A stretch of 64,000 nt of DNA from Paenibacillus sp. FSL H8-0548 (GTDB lineage: Bacteria > Bacillota > Bacilli > Paenibacillales > Paenibacillaceae). The stretch is from positions 4,669,501 through 4,733,500 of the forward strand of contig NZ_CP152049.1 of NCBI RefSeq assembly GCF_038630985.1. Direction: 5' to 3'. Below are positions 32,650-41,316 of this stretch, piece by piece (the stretch's first letter is position 1; the number at the start of each line of letters is the position of its first letter). Below the pieces are notes generated by a model. The model saw only the letters and a list, made by a program, of their open reading frames with translations. It had not been told where the DNA came from and searched no databases. Made by a program: the position numbers and the translations under genes.

Positions 32650-34332
32650 CTAGTCTTTAAAATAACGCTGTACTGTTGCATACGCCAGCTTTGGTCTCCG
32701 ATACCGATCAACGATCCCTTTACTGTTCTGCGTACCTGCTCTCGTAATAAGCCAATCCGTTCCTTCCGTCACTCTGCAATCACAATATTGCCATATAAAC
32801 ATGCCAGAGATGAATGGCCTTGACGTATAAGCCGACAGATTGGCTTCAATAATATCAGCTTGCCGCTCCTCTGTTCCCCGCACTCTGCTCGCATCCCGAT
32901 GTCCATAATAACCGTCACCGCCAAACTCGCTCATAATCATCGGTTTTCCTAGACCTCCGCTTGTATCTGCCCACCCTCTTGCCAAATCACTGAGCTGCCC
33001 TGGATCCTCATCACCATACCAGCCTGGATACAAATTAAACGAGACAATATCCGCTAGATCGAAGCAAAGCTCCCTCTCTCTGTGGTGTGAAGCAAACGTC
33101 AACGGTCGACTCGCATCAAGTGCTCTGATTTGCTCAAGCTGTTCCTTGTACATCTCTCTGCCCTCTGTTGTATCGCTAGCGCATTCGTTCAAAATCGCCC
33201 ATATCACAATGGAGGGATGATTAAAATGCTGCTCAACCATTTCACGATTCACCTGCTCGCACTGCCAGCGGAAATTCGGATTGCGCATTTGATCCAGGCT
33301 AAGTCCTCGCGCATGGTTCTCCTCCCATACAAGAATACCTCTCTCATCACATAGGTCAAGGAAGAGCTCATCATTTGGATAATGGCTTGTCCGAACAGCG
33401 TTACAGCCCATATCACTTATTAAGTCTATATCCAGCGCCATTAATTGCAGCGGAATCGCGGAGCCTACCATCGGATGATCCTCATGACGGTTTACACCTT
33501 TAAATACAATGTCCTGACCGTTCAGCTGTATTTTTCCATCATTAGTCGTTAAAACGCGAAAGCCCACTCGTTCGATTAAATCATCGACCTCCACATTGTC
33601 TACGAGCAGACGTGCTTTTAGCTGGTACAGAACAGGATTCTCCGGCGACCATGCCTGAGCCTCAGCAAAATCAATTACGCCGCTCAGCACAGATACCCCA
33701 CTCCCCGCAGCTTTGCCTGCACCTAATTCCAAAACGTTTCCATCCAGCTCAAAGATCAAACGATAGCTCAGCACATCTTGACTCAATTGATGAATATAAG
33801 CATTAACCGAAGCTTTCCATCCGCCATTCTCCCAAACAGGCGTAAACGCAATTCGTTCCACGAAGAGAGCTTTGACTTCCTCCATGTAGACAGACCGATT
33901 AATTCCTCCGTATGTATAATAATCATTTGGAATATGCAGTGCCGAGAATTCGCCAAAGCTATTGTCTACAAGCACAACAAGCTCATGCTCCCCAGGCTCA
34001 GCCTCATTCACGATAGCATGAAAGGCCGTATACGCATTATAATGCTCAGCAACGAGCTTTCCGTCAAAATAGACTTTGGCCGTATGACTCACGCCTTTGA
34101 ATACAAAACGAAGCGCTGTTTTTTCCTTTACCGTTACTCGCTTCCTATAAGCCCCGCTCCCTCTATACGTCAGAAAATCAGGATGCATTTCCCAGCAGCC
34201 TGGAACTGTCAGCTTATAGGAATAAGTAAGCTGCTCAAGATTAGGCTCATTTCCTTCTATAGCTGTAAAATCCCAACTGCCATCCAGCAGCTGCACCTTC
34301 CGAAGCTCATTCGTCTGAAACAATCGAGTCAT
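32650..34332 (-). CDS. Glycoside hydrolase family 2, beta-glucuronidase/beta-galactosidase-like
   Basis: 560 residues with the GH2 order: jelly-roll sugar-binding domain (about 1-165; LTVPGCWEMHPDF), immunoglobulin-like domain (about 170-270) and TIM barrel (about 275-560). The barrel starts with FKGVNRHEDHP. The acid/base Glu is in AILNECASD near residue 382 and the nucleophile Glu in MSEFGGDG near residue 469. The length fits small beta-glucuronidase-like members. There is no signal peptide, so it acts in the cytosol on imported oligosaccharides. AGGAGG lies before the ATG. It is last in the operon with the importer at 36.7-40.2 kb. Confidence 0.9.
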   Translation of the reverse strand: MTRLFQTNELRKVQLLDGSWDFTAIEGNEPNLEQLTYSYKLTVPGCWEMHPDFLTYRGSGAYRKRVTVKEKTALRFVFKGVSHTAKVYFDGKLVAEHYNAYTAFHAIVNEAEPGEHELVVLVDNSFGEFSALHIPNDYYTYGGINRSVYMEEVKALFVERIAFTPVWENGGWKASVNAYIHQLSQDVLSYRLIFELDGNVLELGAGKAAGSGVSVLSGVIDFAEAQAWSPENPVLYQLKARLLVDNVEVDDLIERVGFRVLTTNDGKIQLNGQDIVFKGVNRHEDHPMVGSAIPLQLMALDIDLISDMGCNAVRTSHYPNDELFLDLCDERGILVWEENHARGLSLDQMRNPNFRWQCEQVNREMVEQHFNHPSIVIWAILNECASDTTEGREMYKEQLEQIRALDASRPLTFASHHRERELCFDLADIVSFNLYPGWYGDEDPGQLSDLARGWADTSGGLGKPMIMSEFGGDGYYGHRDASRVRGTEERQADIIEANLSAYTSRPFISGMFIWQYCDCRVTEGTDWLITRAGTQNSKGIVDRYRRPKLAYATVQRYFKD

Positions 34333-34343
34333 TTGCTTTCCTC

Positions 34344-36728
34344 CTATTCATAGTTACTGAATTTTTTTCTGTATTCTGTTGGTGTCATTCCTGTCTCACC
34401 TTTAAAAATTTTATTAAAATACGAATGCTGGTAGCCAACCGCCTCTGCGATTTCACTAATCTTCATGGGTGTGGAGGAAATAAGCTCCTTTGCCTTGTCG
34501 ATCCTTAGCCTCATAATATAATCCACATAATTAATTCCGGTCACCTGTTTGAACGATCTGCTCAGCATATAAGGACTTGTTCGGCATCGCTCTGCACATT
34601 CCTCCAACGCGATATCTCGCATATATTCCTTGTTCAGCAGCAGGGAAGCTTCCTCTACAATTCGCCGTGCACCGATGTTCTGAGCTTTATTGAACTCATC
34701 AAGATAAGGTCCAATAATTTTGTCTCTAAACCAAGAGCGCATGGCCGAAACATCGGGAAGCCCTAACAAATCACCGTAAACATTGCCTTCCTTAAATAAA
34801 GGATGCTGCACAAAACCAAGCTCAATCAGCATATGACGTACACTGCCAAGCAGTTGAAGCAGCGCTTGACGAACAGCCATCTCTCGCATGCTGATCCGTT
34901 CAAGCTCGACCATGTATTCCGTGAAACGAAGCTCCGTTTCCTCTGTTAGACCGAGCCGCATCACATGCAGCAGTTCCTTCTCCTGAACAAATGGATATTG
35001 GATACTATCCGTTTGCATCGGATTTTTGTCTTCCATATCAATGATTTGATGAGTTTCCTGAAGCTCACGATAGCTTATTGCATGACGCGTTTGCTCCAAT
35101 AATTCTGGAATATGGCCAATTTTCTCTGTCCACCTGCAAATAATAACAGTCACATGCAGCCGGAGCACGCTGGATAAAGTGGATATGAGCTCCTGCGACA
35201 AATCATAAAGTAATTCTCGCCTGTCCTTGGCGCTGCTATCTATGCTTGCCGTACACAATAAACCAACAGACATATCTTGAAAGTTAATTAAATGCGCTTC
35301 GATATTGTGGTTTACTGCCAGCTCCTCTGAGATATTTCCGGCTGCAAAGGAAATCAACTGACGATCATCCTCTTTGAAATTCGATCTATTCTCAGCAAGA
35401 CCAGACAGCTGAATGATCAACAGCGAGAACTGCCTATTGTCCGTTTGCCAGCCCAGGCTTTCCATTCTTAGGCGCAGACTCGCTTCATTGCTAGCATACA
35501 AATGTCCTTGAACAAGCTGGAGCAGAAAGCCCTCACGCAAGGATGGAACAGCTTGCTGCAGCCTCTCCTTTAAGGTTCTCGTTTCATTTGTGACCGTCAT
35601 CCACTTCTGCTCTATGAACGCCATCTCATGCTTGACAGCAGCTTGAGTATTGCTTCGATCTGCTCCAAGCAGCGCGAGTAAACGGCCAATTGGTTTATAT
35701 AGGCGTAGTGATGCGTACCATGACAGTAATAAAGCGATCAATAAGCCTCCCAGACTGCATGCTAAAATCCACCGAGAGGATACGGCCACCGGCCTAGTCA
35801 GCTCGGATAGCGGCGTTGCTGTTACATAGGTCCAGCCTGCAAGCGACACATTGCCGAGCGATACGATATACGCATCACCCTTCCACTGAAACGGAAAGGT
35901 TTTTTCTGTTTGGCTATTGGCAAGCAGATACTGTCTTAATGCAGCCGACAACTCCGCTTCAATAGCCGCCGGCTCCAGCACAAATTCTCCTGAGCTTTGA
36001 AGCAGGAAAGAGGTCCCCTTCTCCCCAGCCTGCAAATAAGCGATATTTCTATTCATTTCAGCCGGACTGATCGTAAGTACAAAAGCGCCGAACGGATTTT
36101 GAGAATGCCAAGGCAGCTTAAATACAATCGATACCGGTGAACGGTTTCCCTTGTTATTGATCGGCAGCTTATAATACAGAAATAAACCTGATTTGCTGTC
36201 CAAGCTGGCTTGATATGCCTTCATACTGGATTCATTCAAGTATTCAATGCCGTCAGCTGATAAAAGCGCCTGCTGTTCGCTTAAAAATAAATAAGCGTCA
36301 CTCACTAATAAGCTAGACCCGCCAACAACGGTCATCGTTTGCATAAGCTCCTGTATCTCGCTGACATGGCTTAGAAAATCATAGTTTTCCAAATAAGTGC
36401 CGAACATTGGATTATTAGACCATCTGCTCATCAGCAAGGAGATTTGATCGAACTGGCTGTTCATCATATCAGAGAATTGCTCGATGCGAAGCGCATGCGT
36501 CTTGAACACCTGCTTCTCAATTTGATTAACGCCAATCATATAATTGCTAACTGCTATAATAAAGGATGGAATACTTGTAATGATAAGTACGAGCACCAGG
36601 CTCCTTCGGAAGTATTCTCCTCGCAGCATTCCTGTTTTAGGCCAAATAGACCATTTCTGTCTCAACCAAATACCCCCGAACAGTTGCGAATTAGTGGAGA
36701 AACAATCCAGAAGCCAATATACCCTCAC
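34344..36728 (-). CDS. Membrane-bound AraC-type sensor-regulator (two membrane segments, C-terminal HTH)
   Basis: Up to 794 residues: N-terminal membrane segment around residue 45-65, extracytoplasmic sensor region (about 70-315), second membrane segment (ILACSLGGLLIALLLSWYASL), linker domain, and a C-terminal AraC helix-turn-helix pair (MKISEIAEAVGYQHSYFNKIFKGETGMTPTEYRKKF). Such one-component transmembrane activators control sugar ABC operons in Paenibacillus. The start is uncertain: GTG at 36728 has a poorly spaced AGGAG, and an ATG at 36629 directly before the first membrane segment has no clear site. The gene lies between the binding-protein and GH2 genes on the same strand. Confidence 0.88.
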   Translation of the reverse strand: MRVYWLLDCFSTNSQLFGGIWLRQKWSIWPKTGMLRGEYFRRSLVLVLIITSIPSFIIAVSNYMIGVNQIEKQVFKTHALRIEQFSDMMNSQFDQISLLMSRWSNNPMFGTYLENYDFLSHVSEIQELMQTMTVVGGSSLLVSDAYLFLSEQQALLSADGIEYLNESSMKAYQASLDSKSGLFLYYKLPINNKGNRSPVSIVFKLPWHSQNPFGAFVLTISPAEMNRNIAYLQAGEKGTSFLLQSSGEFVLEPAAIEAELSAALRQYLLANSQTEKTFPFQWKGDAYIVSLGNVSLAGWTYVTATPLSELTRPVAVSSRWILACSLGGLLIALLLSWYASLRLYKPIGRLLALLGADRSNTQAAVKHEMAFIEQKWMTVTNETRTLKERLQQAVPSLREGFLLQLVQGHLYASNEASLRLRMESLGWQTDNRQFSLLIIQLSGLAENRSNFKEDDRQLISFAAGNISEELAVNHNIEAHLINFQDMSVGLLCTASIDSSAKDRRELLYDLSQELISTLSSVLRLHVTVIICRWTEKIGHIPELLEQTRHAISYRELQETHQIIDMEDKNPMQTDSIQYPFVQEKELLHVMRLGLTEETELRFTEYMVELERISMREMAVRQALLQLLGSVRHMLIELGFVQHPLFKEGNVYGDLLGLPDVSAMRSWFRDKIIGPYLDEFNKAQNIGARRIVEEASLLLNKEYMRDIALEECAERCRTSPYMLSRSFKQVTGINYVDYIMRLRIDKAKELISSTPMKISEIAEAVGYQHSYFNKIFKGETGMTPTEYRKKFSNYE

Positions 36729-36760
36729 CTTCTCCTAAGAGTTGATGAGGGTGTCCTTGA

Positions 36761-38290
36761 TTATTGCGCGCTGTTTCTCGCTTGATATGCCTCATTGATT
36801 TCAGTAATTATTTTTTGGTAGTTTGGATCTGTCTGAAGCTCTGCAACCAGCTTGTCCCAGTCCTCAAGTGCAGCCTTGCTCATAATGATTTTTGTCTTCA
36901 AATCCTGAATTCTTTTATCATAATCGCTGCCAAGCTTGGAGCCCGTCTCCGTAATAAGTCCAGAAGCAGGATTGGATACACTCACTTCCGCTGCTTGATC
37001 AATTAGCCCTCTTTCATGCTTAAGCTTTTCAGCAGCGATGCCTGTGCCCAAATTCCCGTATTTGTCATACTTCATAAATATATTTTGCATAAATTGAAAG
37101 CTTAGATCATTAGAAGCCGACTCCGTTAGTACATAATTGTCGCCGTCCTTTGTAAAATCCTCACCCTCAATACCATAGGCAGCAAGCTCATGCCCTTCAT
37201 CTGACGCGCCATAATCTAGAAATTCGAGCAGCTTTCTTACCTTCTCCTCTTTCACGCTCTTCATGATGACGAACATTCCGAAGTGACCTGTCCCCTTAGA
37301 TGCGTATTTCCCGTTTTCACTTTCCAAATAAGGCGTCCATTCCAGATCAGCATCCGCCTTGCCCGCAGCTTGAAGCTCTTTTACCATCGTTGGAATTTGG
37401 TTCGGCTTATCTGGAAAAATACCTGCCTTGCCCGCATACACCATATCCTTCGCTTGATCATGCTTAAGAAGTGCAAAATCCTGAGGAATCAAGCCCTCTT
37501 CGTAAGCATTGTTCAGCCATTCCAGTGATTTCCTCATCGACGGATCAAATGTAGTATCCACAAGCTTCCCGTCAACAACTTTATATTTACCGCCTGTCCC
37601 AGTGAATGCTTCTTGAACAAAGGTGAATTGGCCCATATCCGATTGATTCACGTAACCTGACAAGCCCACGGTACCCTTTTGTCCATCAGGCGCATTTTCT
37701 TTGAATGCTTTCATAACCGCATACAGCTCGTCCATCGTTGTCGGCACAGCAAGGTTCAGCTTCTCGAGCCAATCCGTACGAATAAGCGGCTGGGCGTTCC
37801 CCTCTGTTGGTCTTACGCGCGGCACCCCGTAAAGTTTACCCTCAACTAAGTTATTTGTAAAAGTAATATCAGGAAATTTCATTAAATTAGGATAGTCCTT
37901 AATCATCTCACCAAGGTCCCAAAACGCGCCTTGCTTAGCCATGTTTTGGAATGCAGCATTTCCTGTATCCGTTACAAGCATCAAATCTGGAAGCTGCCCA
38001 GAAGCAAGTGTCACGTTGACTTTCTCATTAAAGTTGTTAGGTGTTACCCAAGTAACATCCAGCTTCGTATTGGTCCGTTTCTCTACTTCCTTCAATATCC
38101 GGTTGTCTGGTGCTGGCGGCTCCTTCTGATAATAAATCGTCAACACACTGATGTCCGTTGGACCTTGTTCCGATTCTGCACCTGCGGCACCTTTGTTCAC
38201 TGCATCGTTATTGCCTCCGCAGCCTACAATCAGAACCGTTATTGCCAAAATAGCTGTAAACCAACCCAACCTAGCTTTCTTTCTAGTCAT
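36761..38290 (-). CDS. Carbohydrate ABC transporter substrate-binding lipoprotein (LplA type)
   Basis: 509 residues, long as in the LplA/LipO class of Paenibacillus and Bacillus. The signal peptide ends in VLIVGC with C24 lipidated. The mature part begins with a Gly/Asn-rich linker and contains ADLEWTPYLESENGKYASKG-like segments typical of large oligosaccharide binders. The ATG at 38290 has GGGAGG eight bases upstream. A 14-codon longer frame is rejected. The gene follows both permease genes, the usual LplB-LplC-LplA order. Predicted ligand: an oligosaccharide later cut by the GH2 enzyme. Confidence 0.9.
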   Translation of the reverse strand: MTRKKARLGWFTAILAITVLIVGCGGNNDAVNKGAAGAESEQGPTDISVLTIYYQKEPPAPDNRILKEVEKRTNTKLDVTWVTPNNFNEKVNVTLASGQLPDLMLVTDTGNAAFQNMAKQGAFWDLGEMIKDYPNLMKFPDITFTNNLVEGKLYGVPRVRPTEGNAQPLIRTDWLEKLNLAVPTTMDELYAVMKAFKENAPDGQKGTVGLSGYVNQSDMGQFTFVQEAFTGTGGKYKVVDGKLVDTTFDPSMRKSLEWLNNAYEEGLIPQDFALLKHDQAKDMVYAGKAGIFPDKPNQIPTMVKELQAAGKADADLEWTPYLESENGKYASKGTGHFGMFVIMKSVKEEKVRKLLEFLDYGASDEGHELAAYGIEGEDFTKDGDNYVLTESASNDLSFQFMQNIFMKYDKYGNLGTGIAAEKLKHERGLIDQAAEVSVSNPASGLITETGSKLGSDYDKRIQDLKTKIIMSKAALEDWDKLVAELQTDPNYQKIITEINEAYQARNSAQ

Positions 38291-38328
38291 GCTTTTTGCC
38301 TCCCTGATGATTCTTTTTATTATATCTC

Positions 38329-39228
38329 TCATTCCTTTACAGAGCCAACCATAGCCCCTTTTGCAAAATGTTTTTGCAGGAATGGATATACCAGAAGAAT
38401 AGGTATGGTGGAAATGATGACAGCCGCCATTTTTTTGGTTTCTGACGGAATGCTTCCCATACTTGTATCGCTTGCTGCTGCCCCGCCCATGGACGTAGAA
38501 GAATCAATCAGCATATTTTGCAGCAAAATTTGGAGCGGCCACTTCGCTGTATCATTAATAAACAGCACCGCGTTAAAAAACGTGTTCCAATAGGAGACGG
38601 CATAGAACAGGCCAAATGCTGCAAGCGATGGCAATGAAAGAGGTAAAATAATGCGAAACCATACGCTCATATCATTACAGCCATCGATTCGAGCCGCCTC
38701 CTCCAACCCAACAGGAATGGAATCGAAGAACCCTTTCATCAGAAGAACATACCAACCGCTCGTCATGACCGGAATAATAAGCGACCACAAACTATCAATC
38801 ATCCCCAGCTCTTTGACGACCAAATAGCCTGGAATAATGCCTGGATTAAATAATGTTGTTAATAAAATTAAAAACATCAGCTGCTTTCTGCCTCTCATCC
38901 GTTTGCGAGAGAGTCCATAGGACAGGGATGACGTAATAAGCAAGCTGCACAAGGTTCCAACAATCGCTAGAAAGGCACTTACTCCAGATGCTCTTAGAAA
39001 GGTTGAAGTCGATAGCAGATACTTATAGGAAACGAGTGTCCACGTTTCAGGAAACAGCAGCAGTCCTCCCTGGCGGTATTCCTCCGGCGTCGTAAATGAA
39101 ATCACGAATACATAATAGAAAGGAAATAGACATATCGCCCCAACGAACAGCAAAACCGTAACGTTTAATGCGCCAAATAGTCGATCCAATCGACTTTCTT
39201 TTATTGTCGACACAGAGCTCTCACGCAT
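38329..39228 (-). CDS. Carbohydrate ABC transporter permease (LplC type)
   Basis: 299 residues with six membrane segments and the ATPase-docking EAA motif EEAARIDGCNDMSVWFRIILP. It is the second permease of the sugar importer. Its ATG at 39228 overlaps the stop of the first permease (TGATG), so translation is coupled. A TTG one codon earlier is possible. The ATPase is absent here, as is usual for these systems, which share a MsmX-type ATPase encoded elsewhere. Confidence 0.92.
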   Translation of the reverse strand: MRESSVSTIKESRLDRLFGALNVTVLLFVGAICLFPFYYVFVISFTTPEEYRQGGLLLFPETWTLVSYKYLLSTSTFLRASGVSAFLAIVGTLCSLLITSSLSYGLSRKRMRGRKQLMFLILLTTLFNPGIIPGYLVVKELGMIDSLWSLIIPVMTSGWYVLLMKGFFDSIPVGLEEAARIDGCNDMSVWFRIILPLSLPSLAAFGLFYAVSYWNTFFNAVLFINDTAKWPLQILLQNMLIDSSTSMGGAAASDTSMGSIPSETKKMAAVIISTIPILLVYPFLQKHFAKGAMVGSVKE

Positions 39229-40205
39229 CAATAAACACCGTCCTCTCCAAATTTTTTCGCAAGCCAGTTCGCAAAAACGACTAAAGCTACGCCGATCACC
39301 GACTTGAACAAACCAACAGCCGTACTATAGCTAAACTGCGCCTGCAATATGCCGACACGGTAAACATACGTATCGAAAACCTCAGCCACCTCTGATACGG
39401 CTCCATTCATCATTAAGTACACCTGCTCGAAGCCAACATCCATGATGTGCCCGATTCTCAAAATAAGAAGAATGATAATGACATTTCGAATAGCCGGCAG
39501 CGTTACATGCCACATCTGGCGCAGTCTGCCTGCTCCGTCCAGCTTTGCCGCTTCATACTGCTGCGTATCGACACTCGCAATTGCAGCAAGGAAGAGCACC
39601 GTCCCCCAACCGACCTCTTTCCAGATCGATTGAAGAGTTAACAGCAGCCAAAAATAATCAGGATTCGTAAGAAAATCGATTTTTTCAAATCCGAACGCGA
39701 CGAGCAGCTGGTTAATGACCCCCTCCGATTGGGAAAGCATCAAAAAGCTCATTCCCACAATAACAACCCACGATAGAAAATGTGGCAAATACACGATGGA
39801 TTGAATCGTTTTCTTAAACCATTGCAGCCTCAATTCATTCATCATTAAAGAGAGAATAATCGGTAGTGGAAAGAAGAATATAAGGCTCAGCAGATTAATA
39901 GCCATCGTGTTTCTGAATATTCTGTAAAATTCAGCATTCGAAAACAATCGTTGGAAATGCTCAAGCCCGACCCACTCACTGTGCAAAAAGCCTAAGTAAG
40001 GCGAATAGTTCTGAAAGGCAATGAGTACGCCCCACATGGGTATGTACTTAAATACAAGGAAATACAATAGCCCGGGAAATACTAATAGATATAGAAACAA
40101 ATCTCTTCTGAGAAGCTTGCCTTCAGACAATAGTTTGTTTTTTAATCGAATCCGCAAGCTCATTGCTTCCTTCACTGCATACTTACTCTCTACATTCACT
40201 TTCAA
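39228..40205 (-). CDS. Carbohydrate ABC transporter permease (LplB type)
   Basis: 325 residues with a basic N-terminus, six membrane segments and the EAA motif YEAAKLDGAGRLRQMWHVTLP. The TTG at 40205 is chosen because GGAGTG lies eight bases upstream. An ATG 14 codons later is an alternative. First gene of the minus-strand glycan operon, divergent from the HxlR regulator. The spacer 40206-40414 holds AT-rich promoter-like sequence but no clear operator. Confidence 0.9.
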   Translation of the reverse strand: MKVNVESKYAVKEAMSLRIRLKNKLLSEGKLLRRDLFLYLLVFPGLLYFLVFKYIPMWGVLIAFQNYSPYLGFLHSEWVGLEHFQRLFSNAEFYRIFRNTMAINLLSLIFFFPLPIILSLMMNELRLQWFKKTIQSIVYLPHFLSWVVIVGMSFLMLSQSEGVINQLLVAFGFEKIDFLTNPDYFWLLLTLQSIWKEVGWGTVLFLAAIASVDTQQYEAAKLDGAGRLRQMWHVTLPAIRNVIIILLILRIGHIMDVGFEQVYLMMNGAVSEVAEVFDTYVYRVGILQAQFSYSTAVGLFKSVIGVALVVFANWLAKKFGEDGVY

Positions 40206-40414
40206 TGGTTAGTCACTCCTCTATCTGCTGCTTGCTTAGTCAATGCTCAGCAACTAACCCTTACTATAGATCCCGTGCAGCTTGAACTCATTAAAAAATA
40301 CTTGCAATTCTCTTGAATCGACTAAAAAAATCTTGTTATATAAGCAAAATCGCCAAACCGCTTGATATATTTTTTACATCTTATATATTATTTATATAAA
40401 GGTTGGTGCTGCTT

Positions 40415-40729
40415 ATGGACATTTGTCCTTATTTAGAATTTTCATTCTCAATATTAGGCAAGAAGTGGAACGGATTAATACTGCACTATCTTTCGCTATG
40501 TCCGGGAGATGCGTCTCATTTCTCAGAAATGAAAGGCAGTCTCACAAACATTACACCGAGAGCCTTATCCTTGAAGCTTACAGAGCTGATCGATTCTGGC
40601 TTAATCGAGAAGAAGGTTACGGCAGCAATGCCGGTTATCGTCATCTATGAGCTAACGGAAAAGGGAAAAGCTCTAGCAGCAGCGCTTGAGCCGGTTCAAA
40701 GATGGGCTCAGCAGTACAAAGATATCTAA
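40415..40729 (+). CDS. HxlR family transcriptional regulator
   Basis: 104 residues with the HxlR winged helix (FSEMKGSLTNITPRALSLKLTELIDSGLI, wing VIVIYELTEKGKALA) and the N-terminal Cys in MDICPYLEF characteristic of redox- or aldehyde-sensing members. It acts as a dimeric DNA-binding protein. AAAGG lies upstream of the ATG at 40415. A TTG four codons earlier is also open. It is separated by 19 bases from the next small gene, forming a likely two-gene unit ended by a terminator. Confidence 0.88.
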   Translation: MDICPYLEFSFSILGKKWNGLILHYLSLCPGDASHFSEMKGSLTNITPRALSLKLTELIDSGLIEKKVTAAMPVIVIYELTEKGKALAAALEPVQRWAQQYKDI

Positions 40730-40748
40730 TGAGGCAAGGATCACAGAA

Positions 40749-41024
40749 ATGAGCAGAAATAATATAATTTGTGATATCGAAACGGGTGTTTGCGGAGAGG
40801 CACAAGCGCTGGGGATGGAAGTTGATCAGGTTCAAAGCAGACCCGTGCCTCCGTTAGCCAGCCTACTTGATCAGGAAATTCGTTTATTTTCAAAGGAAAT
40901 TGAAGTGATGTATGCTATCGAGCAGCGCGAGGTTCACTCTTTCATTGCCAACGAGCTTTCACTAGACAGCTACACTCAAAAAGAAATTGTCAATGAAGTC
41001 TATATCGAAATCAAACAAAAGTAA
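40749..41024 (+). CDS. Small acidic protein of unknown function beside hxlR
   Basis: 91 residues, acidic, with a CxxxxxxC pair near the N-terminus (ICDIETGVCG) that could bind a metal or form a disulfide. The rest is helical (LLDQEIRLFSKEIEVMYAIEQREVHSF). AAGGA lies eight bases before the ATG at 40749. A longer frame starting at 40686 would overlap hxlR and is rejected. A cotranscribed partner of the HxlR regulator is likely. No family is recognised. Confidence 0.6.
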   Translation: MSRNNIICDIETGVCGEAQALGMEVDQVQSRPVPPLASLLDQEIRLFSKEIEVMYAIEQREVHSFIANELSLDSYTQKEIVNEVYIEIKQK

Positions 41025-41080
41025 TTAATATCCCCCGCCCTTCTCAAATATATATCGTGAACAGATAAAATTCATACAGA

Positions 41081-41113
41081 AAAAGCAGAGCCTTTGGAAG
41101 ACTCTGCTTTTTT
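41081..41113 (+). terminator. Terminator after the hxlR unit
   Basis: AAAAGCAGAG pairs with CTCTGCTTTT and is followed by further T residues. Confidence 0.85.
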
Positions 41114-41229
41114 ACTGTGACAACTCCACTTTAATTATCGCTTGTAGGGGACAAACCGCCTCCTTATCGATGTATCCCTTCCGCCAGTGAGCAGCCTACT
41201 GTGAAAAAAACGATTAAGTGTACTTTATT

Positions 41230-41243
41230 TGAAAGCACTTGCA
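41230..41243. promoter_or_regulatory. Candidate catabolite-responsive element
   Basis: TGAAAGCACTTGCA matches the cre consensus TGWAANCGNTNNCA with one mismatch at the central G. It lies 73 bases before the beta-helix gene. Confidence 0.4.
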
Positions 41244-41316
41244 CCCTTTTATTGATCAGCTTTATAACTATAATGTAGAGTTCATTTCTTATCGAACGAA
41301 AGAGGAGGTTTTCAAA

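Noticed and set aside
37931..38593. Plus-strand 220-residue frame
   Set aside because: It spans the end of a permease and the start of a lipoprotein gene on the other strand, with no initiation site.
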